Assembly: GCA_022820995.1 (NCBI GenBank) | Contig: JAJEEM010000062.1 | Span: 1 to 64,000 of the forward strand | Length of the DNA stretch: 64,000 bases | Source of the DNA: Gemmatimonadota bacterium | GTDB lineage: Bacteria; Gemmatimonadota; Gemmatimonadetes; Palauibacterales; Palauibacteraceae | Direction: 5' to 3' | Part shown: positions 41,950-54,200 of the stretch, one piece after another | Position numbering within the stretch: the first letter of the stretch is position 1 | Layout of the letters: the number at the start of each line of letters is the position of its first letter | Position numbers and translations under genes: made by a program | Notes under the pieces: generated by a model | The model's input: the letters and a program-made list of their open reading frames with translations, nothing else | What the model was told of the DNA's origin: nothing | Database searches by the model: none

Positions 41950-42803
41950 CGGCTCGTCCGGCGCTGGCCGTGCTCGGGGCCGGCACGATGGGACACGGGA
42001 TCGCCCAGGTCGCGGCGATGGCCGGCTACGACACCCGCCTCTTTGACGTCATGCCGGACGTGCTGGAGACGGCGCGCGAGCGTATCGAGGCCAACCTCCG
42101 CAAGGGGATCCAGCGCGGGAAGGTCACGCCCGAAGAGCGCGACCGTGCCCTCGAGGGGTTGTCCTACAGCCGGTACCTCGGCGAGGCGGCCGACGGGGTC
42201 GGGATCGCGATCGAAGCCGTGCCGGAGAAGCTCGACCTAAAGCAGAAGGTGCTCGCGCGGTGCGGGGAGGCCGCCGCCGACGGCGCGCTGCTCGCCACGA
42301 ACACCTCTTCCCTCTCCATCACCACCCTCGCGGAGGGACTCCCGTCGCCCGACCGCGTGATCGGGATGCACTTCTTCAACCCCGTCCACATCATGGCGCT
42401 CGTCGAGATCGTGCGCGGGGCGGAGACGTCCGACGAAACCGTGGCGAAGGCCCGCGAGGTCGCCGAACGCCTCGGGAAGACGCCGATCGTCATCGCCGAC
42501 TCGCCCGGGTTCGCCTCCTCGCGGCTCGGGCTCGCCCTCGGGCTGGAGGCGATCCGCATGGTGGAGGAGGGCGTGGCGAGCCCCGAGGACATCGACACGG
42601 CGATGATGCTCGGCTACCGCCACCCCATGGGACCGCTGAAGCTTGGAGATCTCGTCGGACTCGACGTCCGGCTCGACATCGCCCGCTACCTGCACGAGGC
42701 GCTGGGGTCGCCGGTGTTCGAACCCCCCGCCCTGCTCGAGCGGATGGTGGCGGCGGGCCGCCTGGGCCGGAAGAGCGGACGCGGCTTCTACCGCTGGGAT
42801 TGA
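41946..42803 (+). CDS. 3-hydroxyacyl-CoA dehydrogenase
   Basis: A 285-residue NAD-dependent enzyme with the Rossmann motif LGAGTMGHGIAQVAAMAGY, TNTSSLSIT, the catalytic His in MHFFNPVHIMALVEI and the C-terminal GYRHPMGPLKLGDLVGLD. It oxidises 3-hydroxyacyl-CoA to 3-ketoacyl-CoA, the substrate of the thiolase two genes upstream (PaaH/FadB2-like). The ATG at 41946 overlaps the GNAT stop (ATGA); the ORF-track start at 41493 is a shadow of the GNAT gene. Confidence 0.92.
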   Translation: MTARPALAVLGAGTMGHGIAQVAAMAGYDTRLFDVMPDVLETARERIEANLRKGIQRGKVTPEERDRALEGLSYSRYLGEAADGVGIAIEAVPEKLDLKQKVLARCGEAAADGALLATNTSSLSITTLAEGLPSPDRVIGMHFFNPVHIMALVEIVRGAETSDETVAKAREVAERLGKTPIVIADSPGFASSRLGLALGLEAIRMVEEGVASPEDIDTAMMLGYRHPMGPLKLGDLVGLDVRLDIARYLHEALGSPVFEPPALLERMVAAGRLGRKSGRGFYRWD

Positions 42804-42825
42804 CGCCTACCGTCAGGAGACACTC

Positions 42826-44181
42826 GTGAGCAACGTACGGACCGCCCCGCAGACACCCTCGACCCACGCCGCCGGCACCACGACGGCGGCGGAATCCCGA
42901 ACGCGGACGCTGACCGACGCTCAGGGCGACTACCTCTATCCCTGGGTCCGTCCCTACTACGGCGACCCGCTGGCCCTCGCCGAAGGAGAAGGCGTCTGGG
43001 TCCGTGACGTGGAGGGCGATGAGTACCTGGATCTGTTCGCAGGCATCCTCACGACCTCGGTCGGCCACTGCAACCCGGCGGTCGTGGAGGCGGCGCGCAC
43101 GCAGATGGAGCGGCTCGGGCACACCTCGGCGCTCTACGTAACGGAGGGCCAGATCGAGGCCGCGCGGTCGCTGGCGGAGATCACGCCGGGCGCCCTCCGG
43201 ACGACGTGTTTCACGAACAGCGGCACGGAGGCGGTGGAGTCCGCGGTCGCGACCGCGCGCCTGTACACGGGACGGCACGAGATCGTCGCGCTGCGGCTCT
43301 CCTATTCCGGCAGGAGCACGCTCACGAGCCACATGACGGCGCAGGGCGCCTGGCGTCTCCCGGGCGGGGGCGTCGATGGGATCGTCCACGCGCGATCGCC
43401 GTACCTCTACCGGTCTCCGGTCGGCGGGGGTCCCGAAGCGACGGATTTCTTCATCGACGACCTCGTGGAGGTCATCGAGACGACCACGGGCGGGAAGCCG
43501 GCCGCCTTCTTCGCCGAGACGATCCAGGGCGTGGCCGGCGTCATCGTGCCGCCTCCCGACTATTTCCGGAGGGCGGCGGAGGTGATCCGAAGCTACGGCG
43601 GCCTGTTCATCATCGACGAGGTGCAGGCCGGATTCGGCCGGACGGGGGACCGCTGGTTCGGGATCGAGCACTGGGGCGTCGAGCCGGACATCATGGTGAT
43701 GGCCAAGGGGATCGCGAACGGCTTCCCCGTGGGGGCGACCGTCACGCGGCCCGAGATCGCCGAGGCCTGGCAGGGGCCGTCGATCTCGACGTACGGGGGC
43801 AACTCGATCTCGATGGCGGCGATGGGCGCCACGCTGGGCGTGATGAAGAGCGAGAACGTGCCGGCCCGCGCCGCCGAGCGGGGGGCGCAGCTTCGCGCCG
43901 GGCTGGAAGCGCTGAAGAGCGCGCACGACTGGATCGGCGAGGTGCGCGGCATGGGGCTGATGCAGGGCATCGAGATGGTCGAGGACCGCGCCGGGAGAGC
44001 GCCGGACGGCGACCGGGCCGGCGCGCTGCTCGAAGCCGCCCGCGAGGAGCGCCTGCTCATCGGCCGCGGCGGGCTGAACGGGCACGTGATCCGGATCGGG
44101 CCGTCCCTCCTCATCGCGGAGGACGAGATGGCGGAGGGCATCCGCCGCCTCGCCGCCGCCTGCCGGCGGATCGACGGCTGA
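42826..44181 (+). CDS. class III aminotransferase (AGXT2-like)
   Basis: A 451-residue PLP enzyme with the fold-type I markers of class III: FTNSGTEAVESAVATARLYTG, FIIDEVQAGFGRTG (PLP Asp) and MVMAKGIANGFPVGA (Schiff-base Lys). Overall it resembles alanine-glyoxylate/beta-alanine-pyruvate aminotransferases. It transfers amino groups from omega- or alpha-amino acids to keto acids. A GTG at 42826 with AGGAGA upstream is used because the first ~30 residues are a variable tail. It lies downstream of the acyl-CoA genes, 22 bases after the dehydrogenase. Confidence 0.87.
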   Translation: MSNVRTAPQTPSTHAAGTTTAAESRTRTLTDAQGDYLYPWVRPYYGDPLALAEGEGVWVRDVEGDEYLDLFAGILTTSVGHCNPAVVEAARTQMERLGHTSALYVTEGQIEAARSLAEITPGALRTTCFTNSGTEAVESAVATARLYTGRHEIVALRLSYSGRSTLTSHMTAQGAWRLPGGGVDGIVHARSPYLYRSPVGGGPEATDFFIDDLVEVIETTTGGKPAAFFAETIQGVAGVIVPPPDYFRRAAEVIRSYGGLFIIDEVQAGFGRTGDRWFGIEHWGVEPDIMVMAKGIANGFPVGATVTRPEIAEAWQGPSISTYGGNSISMAAMGATLGVMKSENVPARAAERGAQLRAGLEALKSAHDWIGEVRGMGLMQGIEMVEDRAGRAPDGDRAGALLEAAREERLLIGRGGLNGHVIRIGPSLLIAEDEMAEGIRRLAAACRRIDG

Positions 44182-44212
44182 CCCGGCGGATCGCGGGGGA
44201 GGGCCTCCGGGC

Positions 44213-45118
44213 GTGAGCCGCCTGGCCGGACGCGTTGCGATTGTGACGGGCGCCGGCCGCGGCATCGGCCGGGCCCACGCGCTCGCCCTGGCGGCCGGCG
44301 GGGCGAGCGTCGTCGTCAACGACCTCGGCACGGGCGTCGGCGGCGACGGCGCGGATGCCGGCCCCGCCGAATCCGTCTGCGACGAGATCCGGGCCGGCGG
44401 CGGCCGGGCCGTGGCCAGCCGTCACGACGTCTCCGACTGGACCGCCGCCCGCAACCTCATCGCCCTCGCGGTCGAATCCTTCGGCGGCCTCGACGTGCTC
44501 GTGAACAACGCCGGCATCCTCCGCGACCGGGCCTTCTTCAACATGTCCGAGGACGAGTGGGACGCGGTCGTCGCCGTCCACCTCAAGGGCCACGCGGCCC
44601 CGAGCCGCCACGCGCTCGCCTGGTGGCGCGCCGAGGCGAAGGCCGGCCGCCCCCGCTCCGCCTCCGTCATCCATACGACTTCCTCCTCCGGACTCTGCGG
44701 CAACTTCGGACAGGCGAACTACGGAGCCGCGAAGATGGGCATCGTCGGCCTCTCGAAGGTCCTCTCCATCGAGGGTGCCCCGTACGGCGTGCGCTCGAAC
44801 GTGATCTCGCCCTCGGCGCGGACGCGCATGGTCGCCGGTATGACGGGCGCCGATCAGTTGGGAGAGCCGGACGAGACGGGATACGACCCCTTCGGACCCG
44901 AACACATCGCCGTGCTGGCGGCGTGGCTGGCCGAAGCCGACTGCCCTGCGAACAACCAGGTGTTCCACGTGTCCGGGCGGCGAATCCGCGTGCTGGAAGT
45001 TCCCCGCATCGCGTCCGAGGCCCGCTCGGAGCGCGATTTCACGCCATCGGCGCTCGCCGAGGCCCTGAACGATCGCCTCGTTGTCCCACTCGGCGCGTTT
45101 GATCTCATCCTCGGCTGA
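44213..45118 (+). CDS. SDR oxidoreductase, MFE-2-like
   Basis: A 301-residue SDR: TGAGRGIGRAHALALAAGGASVVVND cofactor site, NNAGILRDRAFFNMSEDEW, and the catalytic YxxxK in ANYGAAKMG with IHTTSSSG Ser. The NAGILRD phrase with the length is typical of 3-hydroxyacyl-CoA dehydrogenases of the peroxisomal MFE-2/HSD17B4 group. It probably works on acyl-CoA substrates. The GTG start follows GGGCCTCCGGGC, not an ideal site. Last gene of the operon, 141 bases before the PKS. Confidence 0.82.
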   Translation: MSRLAGRVAIVTGAGRGIGRAHALALAAGGASVVVNDLGTGVGGDGADAGPAESVCDEIRAGGGRAVASRHDVSDWTAARNLIALAVESFGGLDVLVNNAGILRDRAFFNMSEDEWDAVVAVHLKGHAAPSRHALAWWRAEAKAGRPRSASVIHTTSSSGLCGNFGQANYGAAKMGIVGLSKVLSIEGAPYGVRSNVISPSARTRMVAGMTGADQLGEPDETGYDPFGPEHIAVLAAWLAEADCPANNQVFHVSGRRIRVLEVPRIASEARSERDFTPSALAEALNDRLVVPLGAFDLILG

Positions 45119-45259
45119 AGTCGGCCCGTTGGGCTTCGCCGCGGCGCGCGCCTACCGATTGGCGCCGGCAGAAAGCTCGCTCGCCTGGCGTTTCCGTCCG
45201 CCGCCGGCCTGAGCCGCCCTGTTCTCTTTCAACGGCAACGAGACACGCTACCTTACGGG

Positions 45260-48200
45260 ATGTTCAGAAAAAACTCGGAGCCCATTGCAATCGTGGGCAT
45301 GGCGTGCCGGTTCCCCGGCGCGGATGACATCGAGGCCTTCTGGCGCCTGCTCCATTCCGGCCGCAACGCCGTTACGGAGGGAGTCCTGGGCTCCGGAGCC
45401 GGGCGCGTAGGCCAGCTCTTCCCCGACGGCAAGGTCAACAGCGCCTGTCGGTTCGCCGGCTTCCTCGACCGTCTCGACGAGTTCGACGCCTCGTTCTTCC
45501 GCATCTCGCCGGTCGAGGCGCAGCGCCTGGACCCGCAGCAGCGCATGATGCTCGAAACGAGCTGGCAGGCGCTCGAGGACGCCGGGATCGACCCGGATCG
45601 TTTGAAGGGCAGTCGCACCGGCGTCTACGCCGGGATCAGCAACTACGACTATCGGGCGCTGGTCCTGGACGCGGGAGAGCCGACGGAGCCGGCCGCCAGC
45701 CTCTACTCGGTCACGGGAACGTCGTTCAACACCGCCATCGGGCGGGTTGCCTTCGCGTTGGGGCTGAACGGGCCCGCCATGGCCCTCGACACCGCCTGTT
45801 CCTCCTCGCTCGTGGCGATTCATCAAGCGGTGTCGGGGCTGCAGCGGGAAGAGGCGGACCTGGCGCTGGCCGGCGGCGTGCATGTGATCCTGTCGGCCCA
45901 GCTGTTCGAAATGCGCGCGAACGCCGGGATGCTGTCGCCGGATGGGCGGTGCGCCACCTTCGACGCCGGAGCCAACGGCTACGTGCGAGGCGAAGGATGC
46001 GGCATCCTGGTCCTGAAGCGGCTCAGCGAGGCCGTGGCCGACGGCGACCGGATCTGGGCCGTAATCCGCAGCACCGCGGTGAACCAGGACGGCGCGACCC
46101 CGGGCCTGACGGTGCCGAGCCAGGACGCGCAGGAACGTTGTATCGAGGACGCGCTCCTCCGGGCCGGGCTCGAGCCTTCGGACGTGGACTACGTGGAGGC
46201 GCACGGCACGGGAACGGAAGTCGGGGACCCCATCGAGGCGCGCGCAACCGCGGCCGCCTACGGGAAGGGTCGCGAACCGGACGACCCCATCCTGATCGGC
46301 TCGGTGAAGACGAACATCGGCCACCTGGAGGCCGCGGCGGGCGTGGCCGGTGTGATCAAGGCCGTCCTGTCGATAGAACGGCGCACGATCCCGAAACACC
46401 TGCATTTCGAGAACCCGAATCCGGAGGTGGACTGGGACCGGATTCCCCTGCGGGTGACGGGAGACCGCATGGAATGGCCGCTTCATTCGGGACGGGCGCC
46501 GCGGGCGGGGGTGAGCGGCTTCGGGTGGTCCGGCACGAACGCTCACGTCCTGCTCGAGGGGTACGAAACGGCCGATCGCACCCCGGGGGACGGCGACCCG
46601 AACGGCCGGCGGGGGCCGGTGGGTTCCGCTCTGCCCGTCGCCGTTTCGCCGGCGGAGGCGGGCGCGGATCCGGCGTCTCTCCCCGCGCTGCGAAAAGAGG
46701 AACTCTCGGCCCGCGTGACACGCGTCCTGCCACTTTCCGGGAGGTCCGACGAGGCGCTGCGCGAGCTGGCGGAACGGTATCTCGACTGGGTCGACGAGGG
46801 CGTCGAGGAGGCTCCCGCCGGCGACGGTGTCGGCGACTCGCTGCTCGCGGACATGGCGTGGACCGCGGGCGTGGGGCGAAGCCACTTCGACCACCGGGCC
46901 GGCGTGCTGTTCCGGGACGCCGCGTCGTTGCGCGAGGGACTGCGGAAGATCGCCGGGACGGAGGAGAAGGGGGCGCCGCGCGGGGCTTCGACCGTCGCGT
47001 TCGCCTACGCCGGACAGGCGAGCCAGTGGCCGGGCATGGGCGAGACGCTCTACGCGAGCGAGCCGGTGGTGCGGGCGGTGCTCGACCGGTGCGACGATTG
47101 GCTCCGGGAAGAGCGTGACGCCTCGCTGCTCGACGTGATGTTCGGTCGCCCCGGTGCCTCGGGAGACCTGGACGATCCGCAGTGGAAGCAGCCCGCGATC
47201 TACGCGCTCGAATGCGCCCTCGGCGCGCTGTGGTCGAGCCTCGGCATCCGCCCCGGCGTGGTGTTGGGACACAGCCTGGGCGAGATCGCGGCGGCCCGGG
47301 CCGCGGGCGTGTTCGGCCTGGAGGATGGCCTGCGCCTTGCGGCGGTGAGAGGCTCGCTGATCGGCGCTCTGCCGGGCGAGGGCGCGATGGCGGCGGTGTT
47401 CGCGCCGGCCGCCCGGGTGGCGGAGGCACTCGAGGCGCACAATGCGGCCTCGCAGGGCATCGGCCTCTGCATCGCCGCCGACAATGGCGCGCATCAGGTC
47501 ATCAGCGGTCCGGCGGCGGATGTCGACGCGATCCTCGAGCGTCTGGAGGCGGCGGGGATTCGGGTCGCGCGCTTGCGGAAGAGCCCCGCCTACCACAGCG
47601 CCATGATCGAGCCGGCGCTGGACGACCTGGAGGTAGCCCTCTCGCAGCTTTCCTTCGCGTCGCCGTCGCTCCCCTTCGTCAGCAATCTCACCGGACGGGT
47701 AGTCGGTTCGGACGAGGCGTTGGACGCGGCGTACTGGCGGCGGCAGATGCGCGCGCCGGTGGCGTTCCGCGCCTGCGTCGAGACCCTGGCGGGGCTCGGG
47801 GTGGACGCGGTCGTGGAGATCGGTCCGCACTCGGTGCTCGGGCCGATGACCACGCTCGCCTGGCCCGAATCGGCGGGGACCCCCTCGCCGCCCGCAGCAC
47901 TGTCGAGCCTCATGCGGCCCGGACGAAACGTTTCGGCGGCGGAGGCCGAAGACGCGTTCTTCGCGGCGGTCGCGGGAGCGTACGAGGCCGGACTGCCGCT
48001 ACGCTTCGACGGTCTCTTCGCCGGTGAATCGCGGCGCAGGATCTCGCTGCCGGGGTATCCGTTCCGCCGCGACCGCCATTGGATCGACGCGCCGAGACGG
48101 CGGCGCTCGAGTGCCGATCACCCGCTCCTCGGCAGCCGCCACGAGGCCGCCACCGGCGAGATCAGTTACGATACCGAGTTGTTCCCGTCCGACCCGGCAT

Positions 48201-51200
48201 GGCTCGGTGACCACCGCGTGTTCGACCGGGTCGTGGCGCCCGGTGCGCTCTACGGCGCCATGGCGGCATCGGCCTCCACCATCGAGGACCCCGGCCCGGC
48301 GGTCGTCGAGGACTTCCAGATGCACAGCGCGCTCGTCTTCCCGGCGAGCGCCGATGGAGATGAAGGCGCGGAGGAGGGTCGTCGGCTGCAACTGCTGCTG
48401 AACGGCGCCGAGGAGGGCGGTTCGCGCCGCGTCCGGATGCTGAGCAGGGGACCGGCCGACGAGGAGTGGACGCTGCATGCCGAGGGCCGGGTCTCCGCAG
48501 GCGCCGCTTCTGATCTGCCTCCGGTCGGCGCGTCGCCGGATCCGGCACGGCTCAGGTCGGACCTGGCGCCGGTGGATCTCGCGGCCTACTACCGCGCCAA
48601 GGCGGAGGTCGGGATCGGCCTCGGCCCCTCGTTCCGCACGGTGGGGGCGCTTTGGGCCGGGCCGGGCGAGGCGCTGGGCGAGATCTCCCTCCCGGACTCC
48701 GCCGACCGTGGCGGACTGGCGTTCCACCCGCTCGTGCTGGACGGTTGCTTCCAGGTGATGGGCGCGGCCCGCGGCGCCATCGGATCCGACGACTCCGATA
48801 GCGATGTCACCTATCTGCCCTTTGGGTGGGAGCGGCTCTCGGTGCCGGAACGGCTGCCGGAGCGGCTGCTCTGTCATGTCCGCATGAGGGAGGCGCCGGA
48901 TGTCGCGGACGCCGAACTGCCGGAGGTGCTGAGCGCGGACATTGCCCTCTGCGACCTCGACGGATCCCCGATCGGCACGCTGGACGGATACACGGTGAAG
49001 CGGGCGACGCGGAGTGCGCTGCTCCCCGCCGTGGAAGGGGTCGAAGAGCTCCTCTACGAAATCGTCTGGCGTGACCGTGCCCTGCCGCCGGGCATGCCCG
49101 CGGCCGACTTCCTCCCGAGTCCGTCCGCCGCGGCGTCCCGCTCGCAGCCGTTCTCCCGGTACCTGGCCGCCGAGGGCGTCAGGGTCGAAGACGAGGTCGA
49201 CCTGCAGGAAGTGATGGAGCGGGCGGCCTGGTGCTACGCGCTGTCGGCCCTGGAAACGCTGGGGTGGGAGCGCAAGGCAGGCGCCGCCGTGGACCCGGAG
49301 GAGCTGCGCGAGCGCCTCGAAGTTGCGCCGGAGCACGGGAATCTGTTGCGACGGATGCTCGAGATACTGGCTCGCTCAGGCGTGTTGCGGGCGAAGGACG
49401 ATGGCTTTGTCGTGACGGTCGGAGCGGAAGATCCGTTGCCGGATCGAATGCCGGGCGATTCCGGGGCGTTTCTGACCGAGGTGACGGAGCGCTTCCCGCA
49501 CGCGGCGAACGAGATCGGGCTGTTTCGGCGCTGTGCCGGGGCCCTGCCCGAGGTGCTCCGCGGCAATGAGGACCCGCTGTCGCTGCTGTTCGGCGATGCG
49601 GCGCCGACCGCCGGCGATCTGTATCGGCTGGCGCCGGTCTGGCGGGCCGCGAACCGGATGATCGGCGAGGTGGTTCGCACGCTCGTGGACGAACTGCCGG
49701 ACGGCCGCCAGCTTCGCGTGCTGGAGGTGGGCGCCGGGATCGGCTCGGCCACCGAGTACGTCCTGCCCGAGCTTCCGGCGGGACGGTTCGACTACATGTA
49801 CACCGACATCTCCGCGGGCTTCTTCGCGGAGGCGGAGACGCGCTTCAGCACCGGCGACACCTCGATCGACTACCGGGTGCTGGACATCGAGAAGGACCCG
49901 CTGGACCAGGACTTCGATCCCCACGGCTACGATCTGGTCATCGCGGCCAACGTCCTGCACGCCACCCGCCATCTGGACGAGACACTCGCCCACTGCGGGG
50001 CGCTCCTGGCGCCCTCGGGGCTGCTCGTGGCGCTCGAAAACCAGCGCGGCCGGGGCTGGATGGACCTGATCTTCGGGCAGCTGGACGGATGGTGGCGCTT
50101 CAACGACCGCTACCGCTCGAACCACGCCCTCGCCGGACCGGAGGTGTGGCGTCGGGCGCTCGCCGACATGGGGTTCGCGGAATCCGAGGTTCTCGGCCTG
50201 GACGTGCAGGAGGTGGCCGGTTTGCCCGATCGCGGCGTGATCGTGGCTCAGAGTCCGGCGGAGATCGCCTTGCCGGAGGGCGTGTGGATTCTGGCCGCCG
50301 ACCGGGGCGGGATGGCGGCGGCGCTGGCGGCGGAACTGGCGGCGCAAAACCAGCGCGTGGTGCTGGCGGGCGACGATCCGGAGGGCGCGAGGCCGGCGGC
50401 GGAGAGCGAGGCCGGGATCGTTGCGGCCGCGGTCGAGATGGACCGGCGCGAATCGTGGCAGGCGCTCGTTGAAGGCCTGCCCTCCGATGTGCCGTTCGCC
50501 GGCGCGGTGCATCTCGTCGCCCAGGACGGCTGCGGGGCGGCGGCGACAACGGCGGAGATGGCGGGGGACGCGAAACGGGCGGCGGCGAGCGCGCTCGCGC
50601 TCGTTCAGGGCATCGCGGACGCCGATGCCGCGCCCGAGAAGGGCGTGTGGTTCGTCACCCGGGGTGCGCAGGTGCTGGAACGGGAACGGACCGGCCAACT
50701 GGCCGGCTCCCCCCTGTGGGGTTTCGGCAGGGTCGTGGCGCGGGAGGCGCCTCAGCTGCAACCGCGCATGCTCGATCTCGATCCCGAGGCGGCGGCACCT
50801 CAAGCGGTCCTGGCGGACGAATTGCTGTTCCCCGATGCGGAGAACCACATCGCGTATCGCGGCGAGCGCCGCCAGGTGCCCCGGCTCGTCCGGACCGGCG
50901 ACGGCGTGGAACGCCTCGCCCTGCCGGAGGAGACGAACTGGGTGTTGGCCCCGCACGAGGGAGGGGCGATCGAAACGCTGCGCGTGCAACCGCTGGCGCC
51001 GCGCGCCCTGGCGCCGAGAGAAGTGCGCGCCGAGGTCGAGGCCTGCGGGCTCAACTTCCTGGACGTGTTCCGGGCCATGGGCCTGGTCGAGGACGAGGGG
51101 ATGCTCGGCGAGGAGTTCTGCGGCCGGATCGCGGAGATCGGCGCCGATGTCACCTCCGTCTCCGTTGGCGATCGCGTGGCCGGCTTCGCGTTCGGCACCT

Positions 51201-54200
51201 TCGGGCCGGAGGTCGTGACGCGGGAGGAACTGGTTGCGCCAGCGCCGCCGGACGTGTCGGCGACGGCGCTCGCCACGATCCCCTCGGTCTTCGTGACATG
51301 CGTGCTGTCCTATGAGCTTGCCGGGCTCGAAGCCGGAGACCGGGTGCTGATTCACGCCGGCGCGGGCGGCGTGGGGCTCGCGGCAATCCAGTTGGCCCAG
51401 GCTGCGGGCGCGGACGTGTTCGCGACGGCCAGCGCCCCCAAGCGGGATTTTCTCCGCTCGCTCGGCGTGGAGCATGTGTTCGACAGCCGCTCGACCGCGT
51501 TCGACCAGGATATCCTCGACACGACGGGCGGCGCCGGGATCGACGTCGTGCTGAACAGCCTCACCGGTGAGGGCTTCATCGAGGCGAGCCTGGCCTGCCT
51601 CGCGCAGGGCGGCCGCTTCGTGGAACTCGCCCGGCGGGACATCCTGAGCCACGAAGAGATGGCGGCGCTGCGGCCGGATGTCGCCTATTCGATCCTCGAC
51701 CTCTACACGCTGAAGGAACAGGCTCCGGCGGGGCCCGGCGGGGCCCTGAGAGACGTGCTCGCGCGCATGGCGACCGGCGAGTTGGCGCCGCTCAGGCACA
51801 CCACCTGGCCGTTGGCCGAAACGAGCGCCGCGATGGACTACATGCGCGCGGCCCGGCACATCGGCAAAATCGTGTTGACGACGCCTCCGCTCGCCGCAGG
51901 GAGATTGCGGCGGGATGGGACCTATCTCGTGACGGGCGGACTGGGCGGCATCGGCCTGGCGCTCGCGGAATGGCTCGCGGAGCGCGGCGCCGGAACGGTC
52001 GTGCTGAACGGACGAAGGGCGCCGGACGCGGCGGCGGAACGGGCGATCGAGACGCTGCGCGCCCGGGGATTCAGGATCGAGGTCGAGCTTGCGGACGTGA
52101 CCGACACGGCCGCGCTCGATGCCATGCTGGAGCGGATGGACGGGACCCTGCCGCCGCTCTCCGGCGTGATCCACAGTGTCGGCGTGCTGTCGGACGCCGC
52201 CCTCGGGAATCAGAGCTGGGAGAGCTTCGAGACCGTGCTGTGGCCGAAGATGCTGGGGGCCTGGCACCTGCACCGGGCGACGGCGGAACGCGATCTGGAC
52301 ATGTTCGTCCTGTACTCGAGCGTAGCCGGGGTCCTGGGCAATCCGGGTCAGGCCAATCATGCGGCGGCCAACGCGTTTCTGGATCAGCTTGCCGCGCACC
52401 GCCGCGCGCTGGGGCTCCCTGGGCAATCCATAGCCTGGGGCGCCTGGTCGGGACTCGGCGAGGCGGAGGAGCAGCGCGAGCGGATCGCCGGACGGCGCGA
52501 GGCATCGGGCACCGGCTGGTTCCCGCCGGAGCAGGGCTTCCTGGCGTTCGAGCGCCTGCTGCGGGAGGATGCGACGGGCGGCGTGGTGGCTGTGGTGAAC
52601 TGGCCCGTGTTCGGCGAATCCATCGGAGGCCGTCCGCCCCTCCTGGAGGACCTGCTCGCCGTCGCCACCGACGATGACGATGCGTCCTCCTCCGAAGACC
52701 TGCTTGGGCAGCTCGGCGCGACGCCAGCGGCGGAGCGCGAAAACCTGCTCGTGTCCTTCGTGCAGGGGGAAGTACAGGCGGTCCTGAGGCTGCCGTCGGC
52801 GCCGGCGCCCACCGTCGGCTTCTTCGACCTGGGGATGGATTCTCTCATGGCGGTCGAACTGCGCAACCGCCTCAACCGGGCCTTCTCCGACACCTATGTC
52901 GCGCCGAATACGCTGGTATTCGACTACCCGACGATCGCCGATCTCGCCTCCCACCTGGTGGACGCGCTGGGGGAGTCGGCCTCCGAGCCCGGCGAGTCGG
53001 CCCCCGCTGCGGGGTCGACTCCCGAGCCGGCCCCGCAGCCGGTGGCGCGGAAGAACGATGGGATCGCGGTCGTCGGCATGGCGTGCCGTTTCCCGGGCGC
53101 CCCGGATCTGCAGGCGTTCTGGAGCCAGCTCGAAGCAGGTCGCGATGCCGTGACGAACGGGCGGCAGGACAACGGATCGTGGACCGGGATCGCGGGCGAC
53201 CCTGCGGCGGGCGACGACGCGTGGGGCCGTGGCGGGTTCGTCGAGGAGATCGACCGTTTCGACGCGCGGTTCTTCGGCATGACGCCGATCGGCACCCGCA
53301 TGATGGACCCGCAGCAGCGGCTCCTCCTGGAGACGAGTTGGCAGGCGCTCGAAGATGCCGGAATCGATCTCGAGAGCCTGAGGGGGAGCGGCACCGGGGT
53401 TTACGCGGGCATCTCCACCAGCGAGTACCGCGATCTGATGATGACGGCGGGCGGGGAAGGCCTGAACTATCTGGGCACCGCGAGTTCCATGGCGCTCGGC
53501 GGGGTTGCATTCAAGCTGGGGCTCATGGGGCCCACCATGCCGGTCGTCCTCAACTGCGCGGCGTCCCTGGTCGCCGTGCACCACGCCGTAACCGCCCTGC
53601 AACAGGGTGAAGTGGATCTGGCGCTGGTCGGAGGCGTAAACGCCCTCTTTTCGCTCGGGCTGACCCGGGAGATGGTAGAGTTGGGGCTGCTGTCGCCGGA
53701 GGGCCGCTGCAAGACTTTCGACGCTTCGGCGGACGGCTTCGTGCGGAGCGAAGGTTGCGGGATGGTCGTCCTCAAGCGGCTTCACGACGCGGAGGCCGAC
53801 GGTGATCGGATCTGGGGCGTGGTGCGCGGCACGGCAGTCAACCAGAACGGGGCCACCGCCGGACCCACGGTGCCGAACGGGCGAGCGCAGCAGCGAGTGA
53901 TCCGGGAGGCGCTCGGGCGGGCGGGCGTCGCGCCCGGGCAGGTTGACTATTTGGAAGCCCATGGCGGGGCATCCACGTTGGGGGATCCCATAGAGGTGCA
54001 GGCGGCGGCCGCCGTGTACGGCGAGGGACGCGAGGCAGGCCGTCCGCTCCTGATCGGGTCCGTAAAGACCAACCTCGGCCATCTCGAGTCGGCTGCGGGC
54101 ATTGCCGGACTGATCAAGGTCATGCTGTCGATGAAGCAGGGCGTGATCCCGAAGCACCTCCATTTCACGAAGCCGAACGAGCACGTGGACTGGGATGCGC

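Noticed and set aside
53555-54082. Second KS of the PKS as an inactive KSQ/KS0 domain
   Set aside because: Cys2766, His2901, Lys2936 and His2941 are all in place; only surrounding residues are unusual, so inactivity cannot be claimed.
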